This document shows, one piece after another, positions 9,114-18,370 of a stretch of DNA of 64,000 bases (position 1 is its first letter; each line of letters begins with the position of its first letter). The stretch covers positions 284,241,379 through 284,305,378 of the forward strand of contig CM068373.1 of the NCBI GenBank assembly GCA_034769895.1, in the 5' to 3' direction. Under the pieces are notes generated by a model. That model was not told where the DNA came from, made no database searches, and saw only the letters and a list, made by a program, of their open reading frames with translations. The translations under genes were made by a program, and so were the position numbers. This DNA comes from Magicicada septendecula. Taxonomy: Eukaryota > Arthropoda > Insecta > Hemiptera > Cicadidae.

Positions 9114-11579
9114 ATGACTTTAAAATTGGAAGCTTGTCAAGCGAAAATGGTATACAAATTCATAAACATTAAAAGTAAATTATCAAAGACCAACTTACAC
9201 ATCAAGTTTAACAAAAACTGTTTGAGATTGAACGTTATACCTCGTTACTGCACAGTACGCATTAATAATACAACGAAAGCTGCCACAAAAGTTAAACATA
9301 TAGCAGAGATAACATGGATAAAAGAAGAAATCAAACAATTATATATTAAAAAGAATAGATTAAACTCAATGTTATATAAAGCACATTTAACATTATTAAA
9401 AGAGATACACCCAATACTCTTGCCCAACATATTACAATACATTAATCAGCAAGTTACGAAGTTCATCTTACCGATCGTACACAAACATGATAAGAAATTG
9501 AATACGTTAAATACAAGACAACACCACGATAATTTCGCTGGATGTAAACATAGATTTTATACTCGAGTCTCTAATTTAACTGATATTAAATTCGACGTAC
9601 AGGAGATGAATTTACTTAATAAAGGTTTCAAATACAATTTACCGGATTTAAATAGGAACCACGCAACTAAAGAATTAATTACAACTGAAGCAGCCATAAA
9701 AAGTATAACAGATTCACAGACACAAAACGAGTTAAGAGTTACAATCAATAGTAAAATAGACAGACATATACGGACACATAATAACAACTATAAACCATTT
9801 TCTAACAATTTAAAAAAGAAATATATAAGTGAAAAGAAAACTGTTATACAAATTAAACATAAACTAAACGAACATAAGGCCATAGCCACTAAATCTGACA
9901 AGGGCAACACTATGGTTATTCTACCAATAGACATGTACCAACAAAAAGTATACGAATTTATTCATAACAACAACATAAGAGCCATAGACTCGGATCCCAC
10001 AACGAAGTATATAAAATACATCAACCAAACGATTAATAAATGCACACACCTTTTTGACAAAACTACACGCCGCCAGTTAAAACCCATAATCGCACACGCA
10101 CCAATGTTCAACGGTTTACCCAAGATCCATAAACCAAATATACCGATAAGACCTCTTGTTAATTACACAACAGCCCCAGGTTATAAAGTATCTAAGAAAT
10201 TGGTCCAATTAATAAAAAGTAACATAACTCTAGACAATAATCATGCTATAAAAAATAGCATTGAACTAATAAAACTAACTAAAGACTTCAGCATTAATAG
10301 TCAGCATAAGTTAATCTCCTTTGACATAGTCAACCTATATACAAGTGTCCCAGTAAAGACAACCTTAGACATTCTAAGAAATAATTTAATACGAACAGGA
10401 AAGTTAAATCTACAAAAAATAACAGAATTGTTGCTGTTACTGGACGTAGTATTACAACAGAATTATTTCACATTCAATGATACAATTTTTATTCAAGAGG
10501 AGGGTCTTGCAATGGGTTCACCCTTGTCTGGTTTGCTGGCTGACATTTTCCTGAATAACTTTGAAAATACATATTTGCTATCCCCACACAATAAATGGCA
10601 ACGTAACATCTCATTTTATAAAAGATACGTGGATGACACGTTTGTAATATTTGACGGGACAACGAGACAGGCAAACATGTTGTTACATTACATGAATAAC
10701 ATTACCAAAAACATACAATTCACACTTGAAATAGAATCAGACAATGCCATAAATTTTCTGGACTTAACTTTTATGAAACATAATAATAAATTTCAATACA
10801 GAATATACAGAAAACCCACCACAACTGATGGTGTTATACATGCTGATTCTTTCCACCCGCACTCACAAAAAATGGCCGCATTCAATAGTATGATACACAG
10901 ACTATACAGCGTACCTTTACATCCCGCCAACCACAAAGAAGAAGTAGATATAATTAAACATATTGCAATTACGAACGGTTACCGCAGTTCATTAATGGAA
11001 CGCTTGATGCTTAGACACAAACGCAGAACTAACAACCCTCACCGTGTCACGACGAACGCAATATATATGGCGATTGATTATACTAACAACTTTTCAATGC
11101 TCATTAGAAACACCTTTAAAAAACATAACATCCACATCGCATTTAGAACAACCAACAATATCCGTAAAATGCTAAATAATGCCACACGTACATCAATTGA
11201 AAAAAGAACGGGTGTATACAAAATGATATGTGATGACTGCAACATGCATTACATTGGTCAGACTGGCAGGACCTTTTTCGAAAGATATAAAGAACACTTA
11301 CCCACGAGCATTTCAAATATAAATAAATCAAACTACGCTAAACATCTCGTCACATTAAATCATAATTATACAAATTTTGAGACAAATTGCAAACCCTTAC
11401 ACATTTGCAGAAAGGGACGATATATGGATGCGGTAGAAGAGTTCGAAATTTACCGAGCCTTCAGAAATAATCCCAATAATATATTAAACGAACAATTGGC
11501 ATTTAAATCGCATACACTATACGATAAGATTATAGATAACATAGCCATAGAATACATGCCCCAACACATCAATAGATAA
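9114..11579 (+). CDS. PLE reverse transcriptase / GIY-YIG endonuclease, copy 5
   Basis: Rightmost complete copy, same 821-residue frame and motifs as the others. It has the full 306-bp spacer upstream (8808-9113), including the hammerhead-like motif at 8989-9014. Downstream it has a complete spacer (11580-11885) that runs into the first twelve bases of another unit before LTR sequence starts. Of the four intact copies this one and copy 2 have complete unit sequence on both sides, so they are the better candidates for an expressed source copy (inference). Confidence 0.93.
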   Translation: MTLKLEACQAKMVYKFINIKSKLSKTNLHIKFNKNCLRLNVIPRYCTVRINNTTKAATKVKHIAEITWIKEEIKQLYIKKNRLNSMLYKAHLTLLKEIHPILLPNILQYINQQVTKFILPIVHKHDKKLNTLNTRQHHDNFAGCKHRFYTRVSNLTDIKFDVQEMNLLNKGFKYNLPDLNRNHATKELITTEAAIKSITDSQTQNELRVTINSKIDRHIRTHNNNYKPFSNNLKKKYISEKKTVIQIKHKLNEHKAIATKSDKGNTMVILPIDMYQQKVYEFIHNNNIRAIDSDPTTKYIKYINQTINKCTHLFDKTTRRQLKPIIAHAPMFNGLPKIHKPNIPIRPLVNYTTAPGYKVSKKLVQLIKSNITLDNNHAIKNSIELIKLTKDFSINSQHKLISFDIVNLYTSVPVKTTLDILRNNLIRTGKLNLQKITELLLLLDVVLQQNYFTFNDTIFIQEEGLAMGSPLSGLLADIFLNNFENTYLLSPHNKWQRNISFYKRYVDDTFVIFDGTTRQANMLLHYMNNITKNIQFTLEIESDNAINFLDLTFMKHNNKFQYRIYRKPTTTDGVIHADSFHPHSQKMAAFNSMIHRLYSVPLHPANHKEEVDIIKHIAITNGYRSSLMERLMLRHKRRTNNPHRVTTNAIYMAIDYTNNFSMLIRNTFKKHNIHIAFRTTNNIRKMLNNATRTSIEKRTGVYKMICDDCNMHYIGQTGRTFFERYKEHLPTSISNINKSNYAKHLVTLNHNYTNFETNCKPLHICRKGRYMDAVEEFEIYRAFRNNPNNILNEQLAFKSHTLYDKIIDNIAIEYMPQHINR

Positions 11580-11760
11580 CATGAAAACTCCAATAAACTG
11601 TGCAGTACGTCGCTGACCGGTATTGAGTGCGCACTCACATCCGCTACGTCGCTGTGTTTGTGGACTATATTTTTAAATGTTCTTTTAGTGTAATTTTTAA
11701 ATGTCTTTTACGCAACTTTTAATGTTTAACGAAGTCTTAACCGACGAATTATTTTAACCT

Positions 11761-11786
11761 CTGATGATGGATTAACAATCCGAAAC
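11761..11786 (+). ncRNA. Hammerhead-like motif, unit junction 4
   Basis: Same motif downstream of copy 5, about 110 bp before the array ends against LTR sequence. Confidence 0.45.
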
Positions 11787-11897
11787 GCGTTAGAAGAAAA
11801 GAAGAAAAGTTAAGCGATCACATAGACGGATTAAGGTAAAACTTTATAGTTTAATTATAATAATTGTGACGCGGATACCAATACAATGACTTTAAAA

Positions 11898-12961
11898 CAA
11901 TATAAATTCCCCACAGATCATAGTAAAAAAGGTATACTAGAAATTACATGCTTCCACAATTAACACACAAGACATTTATAGGAACACACTGAATATGAGC
12001 ATTAAAGGAACTCGGCTGAATTTTGCTTCACTCGGCCCATGAGCACACTGGCCAATTCCTAAAACCTTTTCTTAAGTTTTTTATTTTTTTTTTTCATTTT
12101 TTTTTTTTTTTTGTAGGTAAAAATTTTGCACAGAAGCTATTACAGTCGAATAAGAAACTAGTCACATAAGACACTAGTAAGGTTCACCAGACCTTTCTTT
12201 TATTAAAAGCATGCGTTCAAAAATTTGCAATGAGTGCAGAAACCTGTCTATTATATTCCCAATATATAGAGAAGGAAAAAAAATATATATCCAGAATTAA
12301 GCAACAGTTGTTCTTTTTTTTTTTTTGTTAGAAACAGTTAGGCCACACTTGGCTCCAAAACGAGCAGCGCAAAAACGCATCCCAGGCAAAAATTTAATAA
12401 ATTTTATTTTTCCATACCTGTACAATTTTGCCAAGTGTCACTTACAATTGAGTTCCTCAATTCACTCACACATAAATCACATCTCGGTCTTCACAGGATC
12501 ACGGCCGCCGGCTCCAAGGGACCCCTTTGGCACTCTTTACTCTTAGCCTGCCATGATTAATTTAAAAACCCAGGCCTTATAATAAAAAAATAAAGCAACT
12601 TTTCAAACGCCGATCACCAAGACCGCACGTGGCGAGCACAGCTCCTGAAGCCGAACAGCTGACAACAACCCAACAACGAGTCAAGACAAAACACCACAGC
12701 TGATAACTACAGCTGGCCGATTTCCAAAGGCGCACTACAAACCACAACGGAATACAGCAGGCTCACTCTAGCAGCGGGAAAGAAAGATACCCTAGTCCGA
12801 AGTTACAGCGACGTCTACTAGATGGCAGGAGCGTAACAAACAGTCGCCGTAACGTCTTATAGATAGCGAAGAGAACCTGTCCAAGGCGAACTACCAAATG
12901 CAAGCAAATATCGCCCGGAATCCGTAGAACCGCTACTTGCCGTACACCTACGTACGGCACA
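11898..12961 (-). repeat. 3' LTR, cut by the PLE array
   Basis: Matches 19630-20689. It starts (minus strand) with TGTGCCGTACG at 12961, right after the polypurine tract, and its match stops abruptly at the PLE junction. About 1.26 kb expected from the other LTR is not present in the window and may lie on the far side of the array. Confidence 0.8.
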
Positions 12962-12975
12962 CCCCCACAACAAAA
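12962..12975 (-). other. Polypurine tract
   Basis: On the minus strand this reads TTTTGTTGTGGGGG and directly abuts the start of the 3' LTR, the normal place of plus-strand priming in LTR elements. Confidence 0.6.
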
Positions 12976-13372
12976 GGAGTCCAACGGGTTGGACGACACT
13001 GGGACTGCCACCACCGGAGGAAAAGCGGGGACTGACTAAAAACAAATAAAAAGATAAAATCCGGCGAAAGTGGAAAACGAAAGGACACCAGAAGGAAGGA
13101 CGAGGTGTGTGTGGGTGTGTAGCTGGGTGTGTGTAAGTGTAGAAGATACGGGGAGTGTGAGCGGCCGCGGCCTAAAGCAAAGAAAGAAGAAAGGAAAGGA
13201 GAGAAGCTAAAATACCGATAAAACGTTTAAAACCCCAATTAACCCCACCTAAAACAATAAAAGACTAAAAAAATAAAACCATAAAACACAATCCATCCAG
13301 CGAAGCCCCCCGCAAACCAAACCCGAGGACCCTAACTAATCCTAACTGGGGTGAACAATACCAATTTACCTC
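12976..13372 (-). other. 3' untranslated part of the LTR element
   Basis: Non-coding sequence between the end of the gag-pol frame and the polypurine tract. It is purine-rich on the plus strand with a short GTGT-rich run near 13105-13140. I see no further gene such as an envelope. Confidence 0.5.
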
Positions 13373-16300
13373 TCACGGAAGCTCCATCTGCGTACACGCC
13401 TTCAAATGGGACACATGGGCCACCCTCACCTTCATCCCATCCTCCGGATCCACCAGGCTGGCAGTGACGGGCGAGACAAACTCAGAAATCCGGAAGGGTC
13501 CCAACCATCTATAGCAGAGCTTGGCAGCGCGACCCTCCACCTTAGAGCTGAGCGGGTGGCTCCTGCAATAAACCAGCTGACCCACCTTAAAAGGGTTGGG
13601 GACTCTCCCAGCATTATAGCGACGCCGCACGCGCTCGTGCGATCGGAGCAGGGCTCTCCTCACATCTTTCCACCTGTGAACGACCCCTTCGTTAGGCAAA
13701 TCCGGGAGAAGATCCTCCAGTTTCCACAAAATACCAAGGGGATGAGCGGGGGAGAAACCAAACATGACCTCAAAAGGCACGGCACGATGACTTTCATGAA
13801 GGGACGAATTGAACGCCATCTGCAACCACTGGAGATTCTGGTCCCACGTATTCTGCTGCTCCGCGTGATAGGCGATAAGAGCGGATCTCAGATTGCGGTT
13901 GAATCGCTCTGCGTGGGAAGGTTGCGGGTGGTAGGGGGAAGTGGTTACATGCCGGATGCCGTGCCGGAAACACATGTTTCGGAATTGCCTCGAGATGAAT
14001 TGCGGGCCATTGTCTGAGACAATGATGGAGGGAAGCCCGAAATGCTGAAAAATACTGGTCTGAAGGGCTACGATGGTATTGGCAGTACTAGCCTGACGCA
14101 AGGGAAGTAGCCAGACATACTTGGAGAAGGCGTCCACACAAACAAGGAGGAACGAATTCCCGGCCTTGCTACGCGGGAAAGGACCCACGTAGTCGATGAA
14201 AACCTTCTCCATCGGTCTGCCAGCCACCTCAGAAGACAGCAACCCCAACTTAGTGTTCTGAGCGGGCTTGCTCAGACTGCACAGATGACAATACTTCACC
14301 CGGGTGGCGATGTCCCGGTCCATGCCTTTCCAGATGAAGTTCTTTCTGATCGCGGCGATGGTCTTTGAAACACCCAAATGGCCTCCAACCGGGGAATCAT
14401 GATAATATTGGAAGACCATGGGTATCAGCTTGCTCGGCAGCACTATCTTAAGGACCCGTCCTCTACGTTCCTTGCAGCAGAGGACGCCCTTGGACAGATG
14501 ATATGGAGCCTTCATCTCGCCTGATTTGATTCTCTCGATGATGGGACCCAACACCTCATCATCAAGCTGATGAGGGATAACTTCCGTGAAGGCGAGGGGG
14601 AACTCCAGGAGTACGGCGCATGGTTCATTTATTGGCTCCTCACTGGGTAGGTGATACATACGGGACACAGCGTCGGCAACAACATTTTGGGTCCCCCTTA
14701 TATGTTGTGCCCGAAACTTAAAAGAAGAGATCTTGACCACCCAGCGGCCTAGTTTACCCAGTTGACGGGGGTGCGCCAGAAGCCACGAGAGAGCCTGATT
14801 GTCCGTCTCTAATAGGAACTCAGCGTGTTCCAAATACCTCCTAAACTTGTCAAGGGCGAAGACTACCGCCAAACACTCTAACTCGTATACCGAGGATTTC
14901 TTTTCAGGGTTGGTAAGGGTCCTGGATACAAATGCAACTGGCTGCCGAGCACCATCCACCTCCTGAGAGAGCACGGCCCCGATCGCCACAGAGCTGGCGT
15001 CGGATTGCACAATGAAAGGCTTCGTGAAATCGGGCATCCGAAGCACGGGCGGCGACAAAATGGACTCCTTTAGGGACTCGAAGGCACGTTGCTGTGCGTC
15101 TCCCCACACGAATTTGGCCCCTTTTTTCCTTAAGGAATTTAGGGGAGCCGCAATCTCAGCAGCCCCCGGGATGAACCGCCGGTAAAAATTCACCATGCCC
15201 ACGAAGCGGGCCACCCCTTTAGCATCCCGTGGAGGAGGAAAATCCCGAATTCCCTGCGTCCTCTCTGGATCAACCGTGACCCCTTTATGAGAGACAAGGT
15301 GACCGAGGAAAGAAATTTCCTCCTGGGCAAATTTCACCTTGTCGGGATTCACAGTAAGCCCCGCGCGCCTCAAGCGACACAACACCTCACGGAGATGGTT
15401 CATGTGTTCTTCAAGAGTGGAGCTGTAAATGAGCAGATCGTCCAGATAATTAAACACATATTGGAATTTAATGTCGTGGAACACGGAGTCTAATAGACGG
15501 GTTAACGTCTGCGCACCAACCGCCAGTCCCATGGGGACTCTCTTGTATTGGTACAAGTTCCACGGCACGCAAAAGGCAGTAAACGGCCGAGAATCCCTGT
15601 GTAAGGGTATCTGGTGGTATGCTGAATTCAGGTCGAAAATGGTGAAATATCGGGCCTGCGAAAACCAGTCAAAGGCCGAATGCAGGTCCGGGAGGGGCAC
15701 CGACTCAACTTCAATATTCTGATTCAATTTTCGATAATCGATGACCAGCCTATGCTTCCCTCCCGGTTTAGGCACCAGGAATGCTGGACTGGCATAGGCC
15801 GACGTGGAAGGTTCAATAACCCCCTGGTCCAACAATTCCTGCACCTTCTCACGCAAGATGGTCATCTTAGGCGGAGCGAATTTATACGGGTGCGAACGGA
15901 CAACCGCGGAGTCGCACAGGCGGATCCGATACTCCAAATTGTGAGTGAGTCCGAGGTTGGCGGTCAGCACCTCGGGGAACTCATCACACAATTTACGGAA
16001 AGCAGTTTGTAGAGATGGGCTTAAAGTATTAATGTACGCCGGGGGTTGAAGTTCTTCAAGACCTTCCCCCGCCTCATCCCGATATCCCAGAAAGGGGATG
16101 CGTACTGCACGGTTGAACTTAAAGAAGCATACGTGCCCCTGGATATCGAGAACCATGCCACTTTTCATAATAAAATCCGCACCCACAATACAGCCCACGC
16201 TCAAGTTCGGAGCCACGAGAAACTCCCAAACCCACGAAAAATAGTTTATTTTAAATTTAAAAGCCACCAATATGGAGGTCGGCAAGACCTCCCTCGAGGC

Positions 16301-18034
16301 CGTCCAACATACCACCGACGAAGGAGTATTCGACCGGATCAATGACTCCCGGACCAACTGCTGGTAAACACGGTAGGAGATAAGACACCGAGCCGATCCG
16401 GAGTCCACCAGGGCCTTAACCCGGCCCTTCCCGACCTCCAGCTCCAAAAATGGACACACGGAGAGACCCGGACGAATCGGCTTGGGATCGGCCTCCCCGG
16501 ATGGGTGTCCCGTCTCAACTGCACATAACGGGACCTGGGATGCGACATCGCTACCAAACGTGGGGAGGGACCGGCGTCCCCTCAATCCCCCCCCACGCAG
16601 GCCGTTTTTTGATGGACGGTTTTCCCGCGAGACCTCCGATCGTTTGAGGGGGCAATTCCGGGCCAAGTGCCCCATCTTCCCACAGGAATAGCAGCGGACT
16701 TCCCGCCTCTCAGAGTCGCCACCACGTTGCTCTTTCCAAGGGTGGCCACCACGTTGCTCTTTCCAAGGGTTGCCACCACGTTGCTCCCGGGTAGGCCGCT
16801 GCTGACCAGATGAGGAACAGGGGACAGGGAATTCGGAACGGCCGGAGCGAGCCTCATCGTTCATCTGGATGGTGCGGGCGAAGACACAAGCCTCGCTAAG
16901 ATCAGCGAACCTGCGCGGTCGCTCCAAAAACACCAACCTTGACCTCTCCTGCGGATTAAGGCCCTCCAAGATAACCCGCACCACCTCAGCCTCCGACACA
17001 TCCACCCGCAGCACACGGGCAGGACTTTTGATCGAGTTTATAAATACGTTCAACTGTTCCCCTTGCCCCTGAACTCTGTAGAAAAATCGCTGCCGCATCC
17101 GGTCACGCAGCCTCCCGGGGATAAACAGTTCCAACACATCTTTGTGGAACGCCTCAAAATCCCCGCCCGCGCCCAGATGCCAGACCACACGATCCAGCAG
17201 GGGCGCCCGACAATACGGGTAAATCAAATTTAACAGGGCAGCGCCGGTCACCCCAGGGACATCAAAAATGCCGAAAACCCCTTCAAGGAATTGGACAAGC
17301 TGGTCAGGGTCCAAACCGTCGACCACTGGAAGCCGACGGAGGAGGTCATAAATGGGGTTCGGCAACGATTCATACTTAACACTAGCAGGTGCAGTACCCA
17401 ACCCTCGAGGCACTTCCACATGCTCCCCCTGAAATCCCTGGGGGCGACTGCCCACCGAAATAGACGGACGTTCCTCCACCAGAGCGCTACAAGGCGCCCC
17501 TAGGAGACCCACCCGCTCAGGGGCCACGGTCTGGCGCATGGGCATCTCCTTCAGGTTACTAGGGCTTTCGGGAGCCTCCCCAGGTAGACCAATCTTTGAC
17601 TGGAGGGCCGACGCCGTCCGCCTACCCTCCTCCTCCAGATCATCCTGCAAAAGCAAATTACTCAGGCGGGCGGACAAGTGGTGCATCCTTTGGGTCACCC
17701 GCTGCCAAACACGGGTGGAACTCCCCATATATTCCGAGTCCTCCATCAGGGTGGAGAACTCGGTCCACTTGTCCTCATACACGGCCAGCTCCTCCTCCAA
17801 ATCCTCGATTTCGACCCTCCGGATGGGGGCGTCACCCACCAGCAGTTCCCGCAGTTGACGCCGCAAGGACGCCACGTCCCTCTGGGGAACCCCACCCCGC
17901 AAACGTATCTCGAAAAGGAGTTCGTCCTTTGTGAAATATTCGGGCACCAGACCGCGGCCTTCACGACTCCTACTCTGCCCCTGCTCTGCCATAGTATCCA
18001 ACAACAAGAAACTGAATTCAACAAGAGCTGACAA
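13373..18034 (-). CDS. Gag-Pol polyprotein of the Ty3/gypsy-type element
   Basis: A single frame of 1553 residues. The gag part ends in a CCHC zinc knuckle (about 448-461), preceded by a short tandem peptide repeat containing WKEQRGG. An aspartic protease with DSG follows at 544-546, then reverse transcriptase with YLDD at 863-866 and an RNase H region (about 1010-1125). The integrase has an HHCC zinc finger (about 1212-1252) and a DDE core (Asp in FIDYVGP, Asp in VSDNGPQF, Glu in HAERFNR), then a basic tail. The protease-RT-RNase H-integrase order defines Ty3/gypsy rather than Copia. Fused gag and pol without a frame change is known in several gypsy lineages. Reading frames on the opposite strand are shadows. 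Confidence 0.9.
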   Translation of the reverse strand: MSALVEFSFLLLDTMAEQGQSRSREGRGLVPEYFTKDELLFEIRLRGGVPQRDVASLRRQLRELLVGDAPIRRVEIEDLEEELAVYEDKWTEFSTLMEDSEYMGSSTRVWQRVTQRMHHLSARLSNLLLQDDLEEEGRRTASALQSKIGLPGEAPESPSNLKEMPMRQTVAPERVGLLGAPCSALVEERPSISVGSRPQGFQGEHVEVPRGLGTAPASVKYESLPNPIYDLLRRLPVVDGLDPDQLVQFLEGVFGIFDVPGVTGAALLNLIYPYCRAPLLDRVVWHLGAGGDFEAFHKDVLELFIPGRLRDRMRQRFFYRVQGQGEQLNVFINSIKSPARVLRVDVSEAEVVRVILEGLNPQERSRLVFLERPRRFADLSEACVFARTIQMNDEARSGRSEFPVPCSSSGQQRPTREQRGGNPWKEQRGGHPWKEQRGGDSERREVRCYSCGKMGHLARNCPLKRSEVSRENRPSKNGLRGGGLRGRRSLPTFGSDVASQVPLCAVETGHPSGEADPKPIRPGLSVCPFLELEVGKGRVKALVDSGSARCLISYRVYQQLVRESLIRSNTPSSVVCWTASREVLPTSILVAFKFKINYFSWVWEFLVAPNLSVGCIVGADFIMKSGMVLDIQGHVCFFKFNRAVRIPFLGYRDEAGEGLEELQPPAYINTLSPSLQTAFRKLCDEFPEVLTANLGLTHNLEYRIRLCDSAVVRSHPYKFAPPKMTILREKVQELLDQGVIEPSTSAYASPAFLVPKPGGKHRLVIDYRKLNQNIEVESVPLPDLHSAFDWFSQARYFTIFDLNSAYHQIPLHRDSRPFTAFCVPWNLYQYKRVPMGLAVGAQTLTRLLDSVFHDIKFQYVFNYLDDLLIYSSTLEEHMNHLREVLCRLRRAGLTVNPDKVKFAQEEISFLGHLVSHKGVTVDPERTQGIRDFPPPRDAKGVARFVGMVNFYRRFIPGAAEIAAPLNSLRKKGAKFVWGDAQQRAFESLKESILSPPVLRMPDFTKPFIVQSDASSVAIGAVLSQEVDGARQPVAFVSRTLTNPEKKSSVYELECLAVVFALDKFRRYLEHAEFLLETDNQALSWLLAHPRQLGKLGRWVVKISSFKFRAQHIRGTQNVVADAVSRMYHLPSEEPINEPCAVLLEFPLAFTEVIPHQLDDEVLGPIIERIKSGEMKAPYHLSKGVLCCKERRGRVLKIVLPSKLIPMVFQYYHDSPVGGHLGVSKTIAAIRKNFIWKGMDRDIATRVKYCHLCSLSKPAQNTKLGLLSSEVAGRPMEKVFIDYVGPFPRSKAGNSFLLVCVDAFSKYVWLLPLRQASTANTIVALQTSIFQHFGLPSIIVSDNGPQFISRQFRNMCFRHGIRHVTTSPYHPQPSHAERFNRNLRSALIAYHAEQQNTWDQNLQWLQMAFNSSLHESHRAVPFEVMFGFSPAHPLGILWKLEDLLPDLPNEGVVHRWKDVRRALLRSHERVRRRYNAGRVPNPFKVGQLVYCRSHPLSSKVEGRAAKLCYRWLGPFRISEFVSPVTASLVDPEDGMKVRVAHVSHLKACTQMELP

Positions 18035-18356
18035 TCAAGGTGCCTCAGGGTCCCCGACCCGGCACCGGACCAACAATGAAGACCAAGATGAAGTGCGATA
18101 CGACAACAAAGACAACCATCATCACACAAAAACACAAACAAACAAATAAACACTCAAGAACCCCCAAAACCATCAGAAATCGCCAGGCTGTGCTCCACCC
18201 CCCTAGGGGTCCCGGCCCGGCAACCGCACCCAAAGACCAAGATTTACAACACTAATAAACATCACTCTTGACAGAACTTGTCCGACTAAGATTTGGAGGT
18301 CACCTCATCCATTTCCAATTTTCGTTTCAGAGGTGGCCAGGACAACGTCCAACCAC
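18035..18356 (-). other. Leader of the LTR element
   Basis: About 320 bp between the primer-binding site and the gag-pol start. It holds two related GC-rich stretches near 18045-18075 and 18200-18235. Nothing else is recognised. Confidence 0.5.
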
Positions 18357-18368
18357 GCTCTGCTACCA
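18357..18368 (-). other. Primer-binding site, initiator-Met tRNA type
   Basis: On the minus strand this reads TGGTAGCAGAGC. The first eleven bases complement the 3' end of animal initiator methionine tRNA (…CTCTGCTACCA). Two bases separate it from the LTR end CACA. This site fixes the 5' LTR's inner edge at 18371 and so gives an unusually long LTR of about 2.3 kb. Confidence 0.65.
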
Positions 18369-18370
18369 TT

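Larger units (their letters stand above)
1..11897. mobile_element. Palindromic tandem array of a Penelope-like retroelement
   Basis: A 2772-bp unit repeats head to tail: reading frames start or end exactly 2772 bp apart (940 and 3712; 6342 and 9114). The left half lies on the minus strand and the right half on the plus strand. Each left position p mirrors right position 12519-p, giving arms of at least 5.6 kb around a 12-nt loop at 6254-6265. The array runs off the left edge. On the right it stops at 11897, twelve bases into the next unit's coding start, where LTR sequence begins. PLEs encode a reverse transcriptase joined to a GIY-YIG endonuclease and are known to occur as tandem, pseudo-LTR and inverted arrangements. 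The near-perfect identity points to very recent amplification or to an assembly effect. Confidence 0.93.

Noticed and set aside
13406-18031. Several plus-strand open frames of 70-203 codons across the LTR element
   Set aside because: They lie opposite the single long gag-pol frame and show no domain of their own.
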